From: JBDTNQ01 sp039933635
GTDB lineage: Bacteria > Acidobacteriota > Vicinamibacteria > Vicinamibacterales > SCN-69-37
Direction: 5' to 3'
Length of the DNA stretch: 34,668 bases
Assembly: GCA_039933635.1 (NCBI GenBank)
Contig: JBDTNQ010000036.1
Span: 1-34,668, forward strand
A program made the position numbers and the translations under genes. Positions 16,211-23,895 of this stretch are shown here, in pieces. Numbering within the stretch: position 1 is the first letter of the stretch; every line of letters starts with the position of its first letter. The notes beneath the pieces were generated by a model, which did not search any database, was not told the DNA's origin, and saw only the letters and a program-made list of their open reading frames with translations.

Positions 16211-17140
16211 GTGACGCCCATCCGCTCCGCGGTGCTGTTACTGGTCTGCGTGCTGGCCGGCGGGACGATTTCCCGAACAGCGGCGATCCAGTCGTCGCCC
16301 GAGCGATTCACGGTCATGTCCGATGGTCATCCCATGGCGGTGTGGGGGCGGCGACCGGCGTCGCCCACCGGCACGGTGTTGCTGGTGCACGGCCGCACGT
16401 GGAGCGGCCGTCCGGACTTCGATCTGCAGGTGCCGGGACTGCAGCGGTCGGTCCTCAGTTCCTTCGTCGCGAAAGGGCTGGCCGCCTATGCGGTCGACCT
16501 GCGTGGGTACGGTGACACGCCACGAGATGCCAGCGGGTGGATGACGCCCAATCGGTCCGCGACGGATCTCGTCAACGTTCTGACCTGGATCGCGCAGCAG
16601 CACCCGTCGTTGCCGCGGCCGACCCTCGTGGGCTGGTCGCGAGGCGGGGCGATTGCGATGCTTGCCGCGCAGCAGGCGGCGCCGCGAATCGGCGCGCTGG
16701 TCGTGTTCGGGTTTGCGTACGATCCGAAGGCCACCTTCTCGGACGAAGCGGTGTCGCCGAAGCCGTTGCGGGAACGCAACACGGCCGCCGCCGCGGCCAG
16801 TGACTTCATCTCGCCGGCGGTGACGCCGCCAGGGGTGATTCACGCGTTCGTCGCTCAGGCGTTGAAATCGGATCCCGTGCTCGTGGACGTCCGGTACGAC
16901 GTGGAGTTCAACGCGCTGGCGCCGGCCAGACTGTCCGTCCCCACGCTGATCATGTTTGGTGATCGCGATCCTGGCGTGACGCGGAGCGATGCCGACAAGC
17001 TGTTCGCGGCGATTGGCACCCCGGACAAGCAGGTTGTGGTCCTGCCCGGCGCCGATCACGCCGCGCACCTCGAGAACACCCACGACGCCTGGATCGAGGC
17101 GATCTGCGCGTTCATCAAACGGCATCCCGCGCGGCAGTAG
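16211..17140 (+). CDS. Secreted alpha/beta hydrolase
   Basis: A 309-aa hydrolase with an N-terminal signal peptide (~1-27, hydrophobic core AVLLLVCVLAGGTI). The catalytic triad is complete: nucleophile S143 in GWSRGG, acid D251 in FGDRDPGV and H283 in GADHAAHLE. The oxyanion region is LLVHGRTWSG. It is expected to act in the periplasm on an ester or similar small substrate; no specific family can be named. GTG at 16211 is the only start that gives a proper signal peptide. It ends 9 nt before the next small gene and may share its transcript. Confidence 0.87.
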   Translation: MTPIRSAVLLLVCVLAGGTISRTAAIQSSPERFTVMSDGHPMAVWGRRPASPTGTVLLVHGRTWSGRPDFDLQVPGLQRSVLSSFVAKGLAAYAVDLRGYGDTPRDASGWMTPNRSATDLVNVLTWIAQQHPSLPRPTLVGWSRGGAIAMLAAQQAAPRIGALVVFGFAYDPKATFSDEAVSPKPLRERNTAAAAASDFISPAVTPPGVIHAFVAQALKSDPVLVDVRYDVEFNALAPARLSVPTLIMFGDRDPGVTRSDADKLFAAIGTPDKQVVVLPGADHAAHLENTHDAWIEAICAFIKRHPARQ

Positions 17141-17149
17141 GAGACGGCT

Positions 17150-17491
17150 GTGGCCGAGACGACCCAGGACGAAGAGGCCACCAGGAGAGAGGCGTTGACC
17201 CACGGCGGCAGGACCGAGCTTCGTTTGGCGGCCCTCGTGTACGCTGCGCAGGGGACGTTCATCGCGCTGGACTTCACGAAACTCCGGCGCGACGCCATCA
17301 AGGACGAACGGCTCGTGATCCCCGGATATGGGGAGGATGAGGGCAATTGGATGTCGCAGCAGCACCGATACGGCCCCCTCGCGTGCGTTGCGGCCCTCGT
17401 CGCGGCGTTCGTCTGGCCCTGGGTCAGCATCGGGATCGGTTTGATTCTGGCCATCTTCTACTCGTTCGGCGGACCCACGGGGCGCGGCTGA
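17150..17491 (+). CDS. Small uncharacterised membrane protein
   Basis: A 113-aa protein that I do not recognise. The first ~30 residues are charged (MAETTQDEEATRREALTHGG). A moderately hydrophobic stretch, LAALVYAAQGTFIALDF, follows, and residues ~77-108 are strongly hydrophobic with a WPW break, giving one hairpin or two short membrane helices near the C-terminus. The GTG start has a good Shine-Dalgarno sequence, AGGAGA at 17139-17144, 5 nt upstream. The gene stops 3 nt before the YfcC-type carrier, so the two are probably translated from one message, and this protein may be an accessory of the carrier. That link rests on position only. Confidence 0.75.
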   Translation: MAETTQDEEATRREALTHGGRTELRLAALVYAAQGTFIALDFTKLRRDAIKDERLVIPGYGEDEGNWMSQQHRYGPLACVAALVAAFVWPWVSIGIGLILAIFYSFGGPTGRG

Positions 17492-17494
17492 GCG

Positions 17495-18826
17495 ATGCGT
17501 CTGCGGCTCCCGCATCCACTCCTGGTGCTGTTCGGCTGCGTGGCGGTGGCCGTGACGCTCACCTGGTGGCTCCCCGCCGGTCAGTTCGATCGGCACGAGG
17601 ACCCCGCCACCGGACGGACCGTGGTCGTGCCTGGCACGTACCATCGCGTGCCCGCGTCGCCCGTCGGACCGCTCGGTGCGTTCGTCGCGATTCCGCGCGG
17701 CTTCGTTGAAGCCGCCGACGTTGTCGGCGTCGTGCTGTTCGTGGGCGGCGCTTGGGTCGTCCTTGACACGCTCGGCATTCTCACGCGGCTGGTCACCGGG
17801 TTTGTCACGCGCTTTCGCGGTCGGGCGATGGTGGCGATTCCCGTCGTCACGGTCTTCTTCGGGACCATGGGCGCGCTCGAAAACATGCAGGAAGAGATCA
17901 TCCCCCTGGTGCCCGTCCTGCTCGTTCTGGGGCGGTCACTCGGTGTGGACGCCGTGACCGTGGCCGCGATGAGTGCGGGCGCGGCGATGATTGGCAGCGC
18001 CTTCGGGCCCACGAATCCGTTTCAGGCCGGCATCGCGATGAAGCTGGCCGAACTGCCCGCGCTGCAGGCAGGCGTGGCGCGACTCGTCCTGTGCATCGTC
18101 ACGATCGGCGTGTGGCTGCTCTGGACGCTGCGGCACGCGTCACGGCATCGCTCCGCGATGGTAGACGAGTCCCAGGCGATCGTCGGTCCCGGCGCCTCCG
18201 GACGGGACCTTCTGGCAACGGGCTGCCTTCTCGCGCCGATGGCCGCGTACGTCTACGGATCGATGAACTGGGGATGGGGCTTCAACGAGCTGTCAGCCGG
18301 ATTTCTCATCGGCGGATTTGCCGGGGGAATGGTTGGGGGCCTCAGCCTCGAGCGCACGGCCGAGGTGTATCTCGACGGCATGAAGGGGTTGCTCTCCGCG
18401 GCGATGCTCGTCGGCGTCGCCCGCAGCATCTCGCTCGTCCTGGAGGATGCCCATGTGGTGGACACCATGCTCAACGGTCTGGCTGCACCGCTCGCATCTG
18501 GTTCGCCAATCGTGGCGGCGCTGCTGATGGTGCCGTTCCATGCCCTGGTGCACATTCCCGTCTCGAGCGTGAGCGGTCAGGCCGTGCTGACGATGCCCGT
18601 GCTCGTCCCGCTCTCCGATCTGATTCACGTGCCGCGAATGGCGACCGTCATGGCCTACCAGATCGGTGGCGGCCTCACAGAACTCCTTACGCCCACCAAC
18701 GGATCGATGATGGCCATCCTCCTCGCCGCCGGCGTCCCCTTCGACAAGTGGATGCGCTTCGCGTTCACCGGAGTCATGATCATTGTTGCGATTGGTATTG
18801 CGGCGATGCTGATAATCATGCGCTGA
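17495..18826 (+). CDS. YfcC/DcuC-type carrier (putative basic amino acid or C4-dicarboxylate transporter)
   Basis: A 443-aa integral membrane protein with about 11-12 hydrophobic segments. The opening LPHPLLVLFGCVAVAVTLTWWLPAGQFDR is typical of the YfcC / AitC-like group. The conserved re-entrant regions FFGTMGALENMQEEIIPLVPVL and GSAFGPTNPFQAGIA, and later IGGGLTELLTPTNGSM, mark this superfamily. Members are annotated as anaerobic C4-dicarboxylate carriers or arginine/ornithine-like antiporters, and the substrate cannot be fixed from sequence. It starts 3 nt after the small membrane protein. Downstream is a 150-bp repeat-filled gap. Confidence 0.85.
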   Translation: MRLRLPHPLLVLFGCVAVAVTLTWWLPAGQFDRHEDPATGRTVVVPGTYHRVPASPVGPLGAFVAIPRGFVEAADVVGVVLFVGGAWVVLDTLGILTRLVTGFVTRFRGRAMVAIPVVTVFFGTMGALENMQEEIIPLVPVLLVLGRSLGVDAVTVAAMSAGAAMIGSAFGPTNPFQAGIAMKLAELPALQAGVARLVLCIVTIGVWLLWTLRHASRHRSAMVDESQAIVGPGASGRDLLATGCLLAPMAAYVYGSMNWGWGFNELSAGFLIGGFAGGMVGGLSLERTAEVYLDGMKGLLSAAMLVGVARSISLVLEDAHVVDTMLNGLAAPLASGSPIVAALLMVPFHALVHIPVSSVSGQAVLTMPVLVPLSDLIHVPRMATVMAYQIGGGLTELLTPTNGSMMAILLAAGVPFDKWMRFAFTGVMIIVAIGIAAMLIIMR

Positions 18827-18847
18827 CGGAACGCCGTACTACCTTGA

Positions 18848-18984
18848 GACCCGATGACCCGATGCCCCGATGCCCCGATGCGCCGCCGCGACAGCCCGAT
18901 GGCCAATACCCGATGAATTCGCCCGATGCCCCGCTGCCCCGATGCAATATCCCGATGACCAATAGCCCGATAACCCGATGACCG
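18848..18984. repeat. Degenerate CCCGATG tandem repeat between carrier and thioredoxin genes
   Basis: About a dozen copies of CCCGATG or one-base variants fill the gap. The first four are packed with an 8-nt period (CCCGATGa/c), the rest separated by short spacers; CCAATA recurs twice as a spacer. The last copy supplies the ATG start codon of the next gene at 18978. There is no gene within the repeat. Confidence 0.8.
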
Positions 18985-20483
18985 ACTCGCCTCGCATCCA
19001 CGCCCCGGAACTTACGGGTGGTACCGACTGGTTCAACGTTCCCGCGCCGATTTCGCTCGCGAGCCTTCGTGGCAAGGTCGTGCTGCTCGACTTCTGGACG
19101 TACGGCTGCATCAACTGCATGCACATCCTGCCGGACCTTCGGCGGCTCGAAGAAAGGTACCGCGAGGAACTGGTTGTCATCGGTATTCACTCGGCGAAGT
19201 TCTCGAACGAGCGCAAGTCCGAGAACATCCGCCGGATCCTCGTGCGGTACGACATCGATCACCCCGTCGTGAATGACGGGTCGTTCGCCATCTGGAAGGC
19301 GTACGGCACGCGCGCGTGGCCCACCCAGGTCCTCATCGATCCCGAGGGCTACGTTGTCGCCACGGCCTCCGGCGAAGGGAAAGGGCAGGCCTTCGACGAA
19401 GCGATCGCGGCAGTCATTCACTTCTTCGATGAACAGGGCAAGATCGACCGGACACCGATCGCGCTGTCGCTCGAACGCCAGCGCATCAAGACCTCAACAC
19501 TGGCCTTTCCCGGCAAGGTGCTGGCCGATGAAGCTGGTGGTCGTCTGTTCGTCGCCGATTCGAATCACCATCGAGTGCTGGTGACGGGCTTCGACGGTGT
19601 CGTGCGCGACGTCATCGGCGGCCGGCTCGATGCGGGCGACGACGCCGAGGTGGGGGACGAGGACGGCTCGTTCGAGGAGGCTCGGTTCTATCGACCGCAG
19701 GGTCTGGCGCTCGACGGTGACATTCTCTACGTTGCGGACACCGAGAATCACAAGGTGCGGGCGGCCAGTCTCACCGGCCGCCGCGTGACGACGCTGGCGG
19801 GGACGGGTCTGCAGGCCGGTTACGGCACCGCGGGGGGCGCCTCGCGGATGACGCCACTCAACTCGCCGTGGGACCTGCAGTTGCACGGCGGGATCCTGTT
19901 CGTTGCGATGGCCGGCGCTCATCAGATCTGGATGATCGATCTGATGCGGCAACTCGCGTTTCCGTACGCCGGCTCTGGCCGGGAGGCTCGCGTTGACGGC
20001 GATCTCGACGACGCGGCGTTCGCGCAGCCATCCGGACTGTCGATTGCGGATGGGACGATGTACGTCGCGGACAGCGAGTCCAACATCATCCGCGCCATCG
20101 ACCTGCCGCCAACCAATCGCGTGCGGACATTGGCCGGCGGGGATCTGTTCGAGTTCGGCGATCGAGATGGCCAGGGCGACGCGGCGCGTTTTCAGCATCC
20201 GCTCGGCATCGTCGCTGCGCGCGGCGTACTGTTCGTGGCCGATACCTACAATCACCGCATCCGCACGGTCAGCCCGGCGACCGGCGACGTTCGGGTGTTT
20301 GCGGGCATGGGCGTCGAAGGACACGATGACGGCCCTGCCGCCGTGGCCCAGTTTCACGAGCCCGGGGGGCTCTCCGCGACGTCCGACGCGCTGTGGGTGT
20401 CGGACACGAACAACCACGCGATTCGCCGCGTGGCCTTGTCGAACGGCGAGTGCTCGACCCTCGTGCTCCGCATCCCCGTCTAG
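18978..20483 (+). CDS. NHLRC2-like thioredoxin-domain / NHL-repeat protein
   Basis: A 501-aa two-domain protein. The N-terminal thioredoxin-like domain (~5-155) has the redox pair C44-I-N-C47 in WTYGCINCMHILPDLR and the cis-Pro strand region AWPTQVLIDPEG. Residues ~165-500 hold six NHL repeats, recognisable by blocks such as RLFVADSNHHRVLV, ILYVADTENHKVRA, TMYVADSESNIIRA and VLFVADTYNHRIRT, giving a six-bladed beta-propeller. This is the order found in animal NHLRC2 and bacterial homologues, whose biochemical role is not settled. No signal peptide is seen, so it is probably cytoplasmic. The ATG lies at the end of a tandem repeat and has no Shine-Dalgarno sequence; an earlier in-frame start is not evident. 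Confidence 0.9.
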   Translation: MTDSPRIHAPELTGGTDWFNVPAPISLASLRGKVVLLDFWTYGCINCMHILPDLRRLEERYREELVVIGIHSAKFSNERKSENIRRILVRYDIDHPVVNDGSFAIWKAYGTRAWPTQVLIDPEGYVVATASGEGKGQAFDEAIAAVIHFFDEQGKIDRTPIALSLERQRIKTSTLAFPGKVLADEAGGRLFVADSNHHRVLVTGFDGVVRDVIGGRLDAGDDAEVGDEDGSFEEARFYRPQGLALDGDILYVADTENHKVRAASLTGRRVTTLAGTGLQAGYGTAGGASRMTPLNSPWDLQLHGGILFVAMAGAHQIWMIDLMRQLAFPYAGSGREARVDGDLDDAAFAQPSGLSIADGTMYVADSESNIIRAIDLPPTNRVRTLAGGDLFEFGDRDGQGDAARFQHPLGIVAARGVLFVADTYNHRIRTVSPATGDVRVFAGMGVEGHDDGPAAVAQFHEPGGLSATSDALWVSDTNNHAIRRVALSNGECSTLVLRIPV

Positions 20484-20601
20484 CCCTCCGAGCGTCTCCG
20501 GCCGGATACAGAAAACATCACATTTGTGCCTTTGCGAACCGGAGAGGCGACATAAACGTCATATGCTTGAGGTTGGGCCGGGCATCGGTCCGGCCTGTAC
20601 T

Positions 20602-20607
20602 GGAGGT
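20602..20607 (+). promoter_or_regulatory. Shine-Dalgarno sequence of the outer-membrane protein gene
   Basis: GGAGGT, 8 nt before the GTG at 20616, is one of the strongest ribosome sites here. It supports GTG 20616 over the ATG at 20631. The 132-bp gap before it has AT-rich patches (near 20551-20565) that could hold a promoter, but no clear -35/-10 pair. Confidence 0.7.
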
Positions 20608-20615
20608 CAGTTAAC

Positions 20616-21113
20616 GTGCGTATTGGCAAGATGAAGAGTGTTCTTTGTGGTGCGGCCTTTCTCCTGGCCACGGCGGCTCCTGCGTTCGCGCAGGGCACCG
20701 TTGGTGCTGGTATTTCCTTCCTACATGGGACGGGCGACACCGCTCCGGGTGTCACCATCGATTACTCCAATGTGAAACCCGCTGTGGACAGAGCGACGGT
20801 GGGCTTTGTCGGCGACTTCGGTCTGAATCGCTCGAATGGTGTGACGCTGACGTCGTACCAGGGCGGCGTGCGCGTGGGCATCCCCGGCAACGCCAAGGTG
20901 CACCCCTTCGCGCAGTTCGTCGTTGGCGCGGAGCATTGCTGCAGTTCCACGAACTTCACGCTTCAGCCTGGCGTTGGCGTGGATATCCCGATTAACGAGA
21001 CCCTGAACTTCCGCGCACAGATCGACTTCCGCACCGTGCGGGTCGACGGAGCGAGCTTCAACGAGCAGCGGTACACGTTCGGCGTGTCCCTGCCGGTCGG
21101 GGCCGCGAAGTAA
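20616..21113 (+). CDS. Small outer-membrane beta-barrel protein
   Basis: A 165-aa exported protein. A signal peptide (~1-25) ends in the AFAQG cleavage region. The mature part alternates polar and hydrophobic residues in short strands with Gly turns (GAGISFLHG, RATVGFVGDFGL, TSYQGGVRVGI, FAQFVVGAEH, QPGVGVDIPI, FRAQIDFRTVRV, YTFGVSLPVG), as in eight-stranded OmpA/OmpX-like barrels. An adjacent Cys pair (HCCSS) sits in a loop. The strong ribosome site and terminator suggest high expression as a single-gene unit. The specific role is unknown. Confidence 0.8.
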   Translation: MRIGKMKSVLCGAAFLLATAAPAFAQGTVGAGISFLHGTGDTAPGVTIDYSNVKPAVDRATVGFVGDFGLNRSNGVTLTSYQGGVRVGIPGNAKVHPFAQFVVGAEHCCSSTNFTLQPGVGVDIPINETLNFRAQIDFRTVRVDGASFNEQRYTFGVSLPVGAAK

Positions 21114-21136
21114 CCGCGGATCTTGGGTACCCACAG

Positions 21137-21169
21137 GGGCGGAGGCTTTCGAGCCTCCGCCCTTTTTTT
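21137..21169 (+). terminator. Rho-independent terminator with TTCG tetraloop
   Basis: A perfect 11-bp stem, GGGCGGAGGCT (21137-21147) with AGCCTCCGCCC (21152-21162), closes a TTCG tetraloop and is followed by seven T (21163-21169). It ends the outer-membrane protein gene 21 nt after its stop. Confidence 0.95.
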
Positions 21170-21219
21170 GTGCCCGCCCTCACCCCGTTTTTCGTGCAAG
21201 CCCTGCGTTTGCACCGTGT

Positions 21220-21225
21220 TACACT
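21220..21225 (+). promoter_or_regulatory. Extended -10 promoter of the M23 lipoprotein gene
   Basis: TACACT preceded by TG plus one base makes an extended -10 (TGTTACACT, 21217-21225). The expected +1 is near 21232, 9 nt before the ATG at 21241. No -35 is evident. Confidence 0.55.
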
Positions 21226-21240
21226 TTGGGTTCCGCCTGG

Positions 21241-22548
21241 ATGAACCGGGCTGTTCTGATGCTTCGCCTCCGCCATCTGCTCCTCGTGGCGGTGACCTTC
21301 CTGGTCTCCTGCCAGCCGTCTTCAGACGAGTCGATGGGGTACGTACCCAGGGATATCAACCTGGCCAGCACCGGCACGACCATCGAGGCGCTGGTGCCTC
21401 AGAACGCTACCTTCGAAACCCTGCTTCGACAGCAGCAGCTGCCTGCTGACATGACGGCCTCGGTCGTGGATGCCATCCGTGGGGTGTTCAACCCGCGTGA
21501 CCTTCGGGCCGAGCAGAGCTACTCGGTCACGCGCACTCTCGACGGGCTGTTTCGCGAGTTCCGGTATCAGATCGATCCCAACCGACTCCTGCGTGTCGTG
21601 TTCCGTGACCGCAGTGGCGATGCGGCGGCGTCGTTCAACGCGGAGGTGGTCGATCTGCCGAAGGAGTACCGCCTCGATGCGGTCTCGGCGACGATCACGC
21701 GCGAGAACAACTCGCTCTACGGCGCGTTCGAGGCGACGGGTGAGAACCAACTGTTGCCGTATCAGTTGTCCGAGGTCTTTGCCGGCGACGTGGACTTCAA
21801 CTCCGACCTGCAGCTGGGCGATCGCGTCGAGGTGCTCTTCGAACGCGCGGTTCGGGATGGCGAGTTCGTCGGCTACGGGGAAATTCAGGCCGCCATGCTG
21901 GCGAGCGGCGGACATGTTCGTTCCGCCTACCGATTCATGGGACCTGACGGCAAGCCGGGCTGGTACGACGACAAGGGCCGTTCGCTGCGCCGCGCGTTCC
22001 TGCGGTCGCCGCTGCCGTTCGATCCACGCGTGACGTCGGGGTTCTCGACCAACCGTTTCCACCCGGTGCTCGGCATCAATCGTCCGCATTTGGGCGTCGA
22101 TTTCGGTGCTCCGGAGGGCACGCGCGTCTTCGCCGTCGCGGAGGGCCTGGTCGAAGTGGCCGGCTGGTCCGGTGAGGCTGGCCGGATGGTGCGTGTGCGC
22201 CATGCTGGCGGCTACGAGACGTCGTACCTGCACCTATCGGGATTTGCGGCGGGCGTCCGTCCGGGCGCGCGTGTCGAACAGGGCCAGGTCGTCGGCTACG
22301 TCGGCATGACCGGCACGGCGACGGGGCCGCATCTCGACTACCGTGTCGCGAAGAATGGCGTCTTCATGAATCCCGTGACGGCGTTCAGCCGCCTTCAGGC
22401 TGGCGAACCGCTCTCGACCGCCGCCCTGGCGGACTTCGCGCGCGTGCGCGACATGGCCATCACCGAGTTGCAGACCCGGCTGGTATCTTCCGTTGCCCCG
22501 GCCAAGCCGGTTACCGCGAGCGCCACGCCGGCCTCGCCATCACACTGA
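21241..22548 (+). CDS. M23 family murein-endopeptidase-like lipoprotein
   Basis: A 435-aa cell-wall protein. The N-terminus is a lipoprotein signal with lipobox LVSC near residue 24. An OapA/LysM-like region (~35-100) and a linker domain (~105-265) precede a LytM/M23 domain (~270-395). Metal motif 1 is intact (H283-L-G-V-D287), as are VRVRHAGGYETSYLHLSGF and the conserved GQVVGYVGMTGTATGPHL. The second motif reads H364-L-D366-Y-R instead of the usual H-x-H, so the third zinc ligand would be Asp. This variant may still bind metal or be a non-catalytic activator. The ATG at 21241 is chosen over TTG 21226 because the latter abuts the -10 element and would spoil the signal peptide. Confidence 0.88.
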   Translation: MNRAVLMLRLRHLLLVAVTFLVSCQPSSDESMGYVPRDINLASTGTTIEALVPQNATFETLLRQQQLPADMTASVVDAIRGVFNPRDLRAEQSYSVTRTLDGLFREFRYQIDPNRLLRVVFRDRSGDAAASFNAEVVDLPKEYRLDAVSATITRENNSLYGAFEATGENQLLPYQLSEVFAGDVDFNSDLQLGDRVEVLFERAVRDGEFVGYGEIQAAMLASGGHVRSAYRFMGPDGKPGWYDDKGRSLRRAFLRSPLPFDPRVTSGFSTNRFHPVLGINRPHLGVDFGAPEGTRVFAVAEGLVEVAGWSGEAGRMVRVRHAGGYETSYLHLSGFAAGVRPGARVEQGQVVGYVGMTGTATGPHLDYRVAKNGVFMNPVTAFSRLQAGEPLSTAALADFARVRDMAITELQTRLVSSVAPAKPVTASATPASPSH

Positions 22549-22582
22549 CAGCAGCCTCGGCGCTGCCTGACACCACTACACC

Positions 22583-23800
22583 ATGTCCGCACTCTATCCA
22601 TTTCGGGCTCTCCGTCCTGATGCAGACGTCGCGCCGCGCGTCGCCTCCGTTCCTTACGACGTCGTCAACACCGACGAGGCGCGTGCCCTGGCCGAGGGCA
22701 ATCCACTCAGCTTCCTGCACGTGACGCGATCGGAAATCGATCTGCCGGCCGCGACGAACCCGTACGACGCGAGCGTGTACGCGAAGGCGGTGTCGAACTT
22801 CGAGCAGCTCAAGACCGCGGCGCCCCTGGTGACCGAGGCGGAACCATCGCTGTACATGTATCGCCTCCGGATGGGCTCTCACGAGCAGATCGGGCTTGCC
22901 GGGTGCTTCTCCGTCGACGAATACGACCGCGGCCTCGTCAAGAAGCACGAGAAGACGCGCAAGGACAAGGAAGACGATCGTACGCGTCACATCACCGAAC
23001 TGCGGGCGCAGACGGGCCTCGTGTTCCTGACGTACCGCACGAGCGACGCGGTGCATGCCCTCACGCCTCGGATTACGTCGCGCACGCCACTCCACGACTT
23101 CGTCGCCCCTGACGGCGTGGCGCACACTGTGTGGCAGGTGACCGGTGCCGATTGCGATGCGCTCGTGCGGGCGTTTGCGGCCCTCGACGCGCTCTACATC
23201 GCCGACGGCCATCACCGCGCCGCCAGCGCCTCGCGCGCCTGCCAGGCGATGCGTGCCGGCGGCACGGGAGGCGCGGACAGCGAGCGGTTCGTCGCCGTCG
23301 CGTTTCCCGATGACCAGATGCAGATCCTGCCGTACAACCGCGTCGTCAAGGACCTCGCCGGGCACACGCCCGAGTCCTTTCTGTCGGCTTTGCGTAGCGT
23401 GGGCTCCGTCTACGATGGCAGTGCGTCGCCCGACGGTCCGGGCCAGGTGTCCGTGCTGCTCGGGAGCAAGTGGTACACGCTGCATCTGCCACAACCCGGC
23501 CCTGGCGCCTCGCACGCCGACGGACTCGACGTGGAGGTGCTGCAGCAGCGCGTCCTCCAGCCGCTGCTCAAGGTCGATGACCCGCGCACGGACAAGCGCA
23601 TCGATTTCGTGGGTGGCATTCGCGGCACTGCGGAACTCGAACGCCTTGTGAAAGAGGGCAAGGCGGCCGTCGCGTTCGCGATGTACCCGGTCAGCATCGG
23701 GGATCTGATGACCATTGCCGACGCCGGGGGGATCATGCCGCCGAAGTCGACCTGGTTCGAGCCCAAATTGCGCGACGGCCTGCTGGTGCACCCGATCTAG
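22583..23800 (+). CDS. DUF1015 family protein
   Basis: A 405-aa cytoplasmic protein matching the DUF1015 family by its opening LYPFRALRPDADVAPRVASVPYDVVNTDEAR, the NPLSFLHVTRSEID segment, LYMYRLRMGSHEQIGLAGCFSVDEYDRGLVKKHEKTRKDKEDDR, and the YIADGHHRAASAS motif with its His pair. Family members often lie beside serine biosynthesis genes (serA/serC), as here with serC 95 bp downstream; no biochemical function is established. The ATG at 22583 begins exactly at the conserved N-terminus. Confidence 0.9.
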   Translation: MSALYPFRALRPDADVAPRVASVPYDVVNTDEARALAEGNPLSFLHVTRSEIDLPAATNPYDASVYAKAVSNFEQLKTAAPLVTEAEPSLYMYRLRMGSHEQIGLAGCFSVDEYDRGLVKKHEKTRKDKEDDRTRHITELRAQTGLVFLTYRTSDAVHALTPRITSRTPLHDFVAPDGVAHTVWQVTGADCDALVRAFAALDALYIADGHHRAASASRACQAMRAGGTGGADSERFVAVAFPDDQMQILPYNRVVKDLAGHTPESFLSALRSVGSVYDGSASPDGPGQVSVLLGSKWYTLHLPQPGPGASHADGLDVEVLQQRVLQPLLKVDDPRTDKRIDFVGGIRGTAELERLVKEGKAAVAFAMYPVSIGDLMTIADAGGIMPPKSTWFEPKLRDGLLVHPI

Positions 23801-23818
23801 CGCGGCATGCCGGCGTCG

Positions 23819-23847
23819 TTGGTGATTGGGGACGCCCGACATAAAAT
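23819..23847 (+). promoter_or_regulatory. serC promoter
   Basis: TTGGTG (23819-23824), a 17-bp spacer and TAAAAT (23842-23847) give a good sigma-70 layout in the 95-bp gap before serC; the leader would be about 42 nt. A 7-bp perfect inverted repeat brackets the -10 element. Confidence 0.6.
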
Positions 23848-23857
23848 CGAGGCGTCC
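23830..23857. promoter_or_regulatory. Inverted repeat around the serC -10 (candidate operator or leader hairpin)
   Basis: GGACGCC at 23830-23836 and GGCGTCC at 23851-23857 are perfect inverted copies separated by 14 bp that contain the -10 hexamer. CGA/TCG extends the symmetry inward with one bulged base. Position over the -10 suits a repressor operator. No known regulator motif is recognised. Confidence 0.4.
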
Positions 23858-23895
23858 GAGTTCGCGACTCCACTTCATTCCTTCCAAAGGTCGTC

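Noticed and set aside
20484..20615. Short ORF from ATG 20563 ahead of the outer-membrane protein
   Set aside because: It has no ribosome site and runs into the outer-membrane gene in another frame. The strong GGAGGT belongs to GTG 20616.
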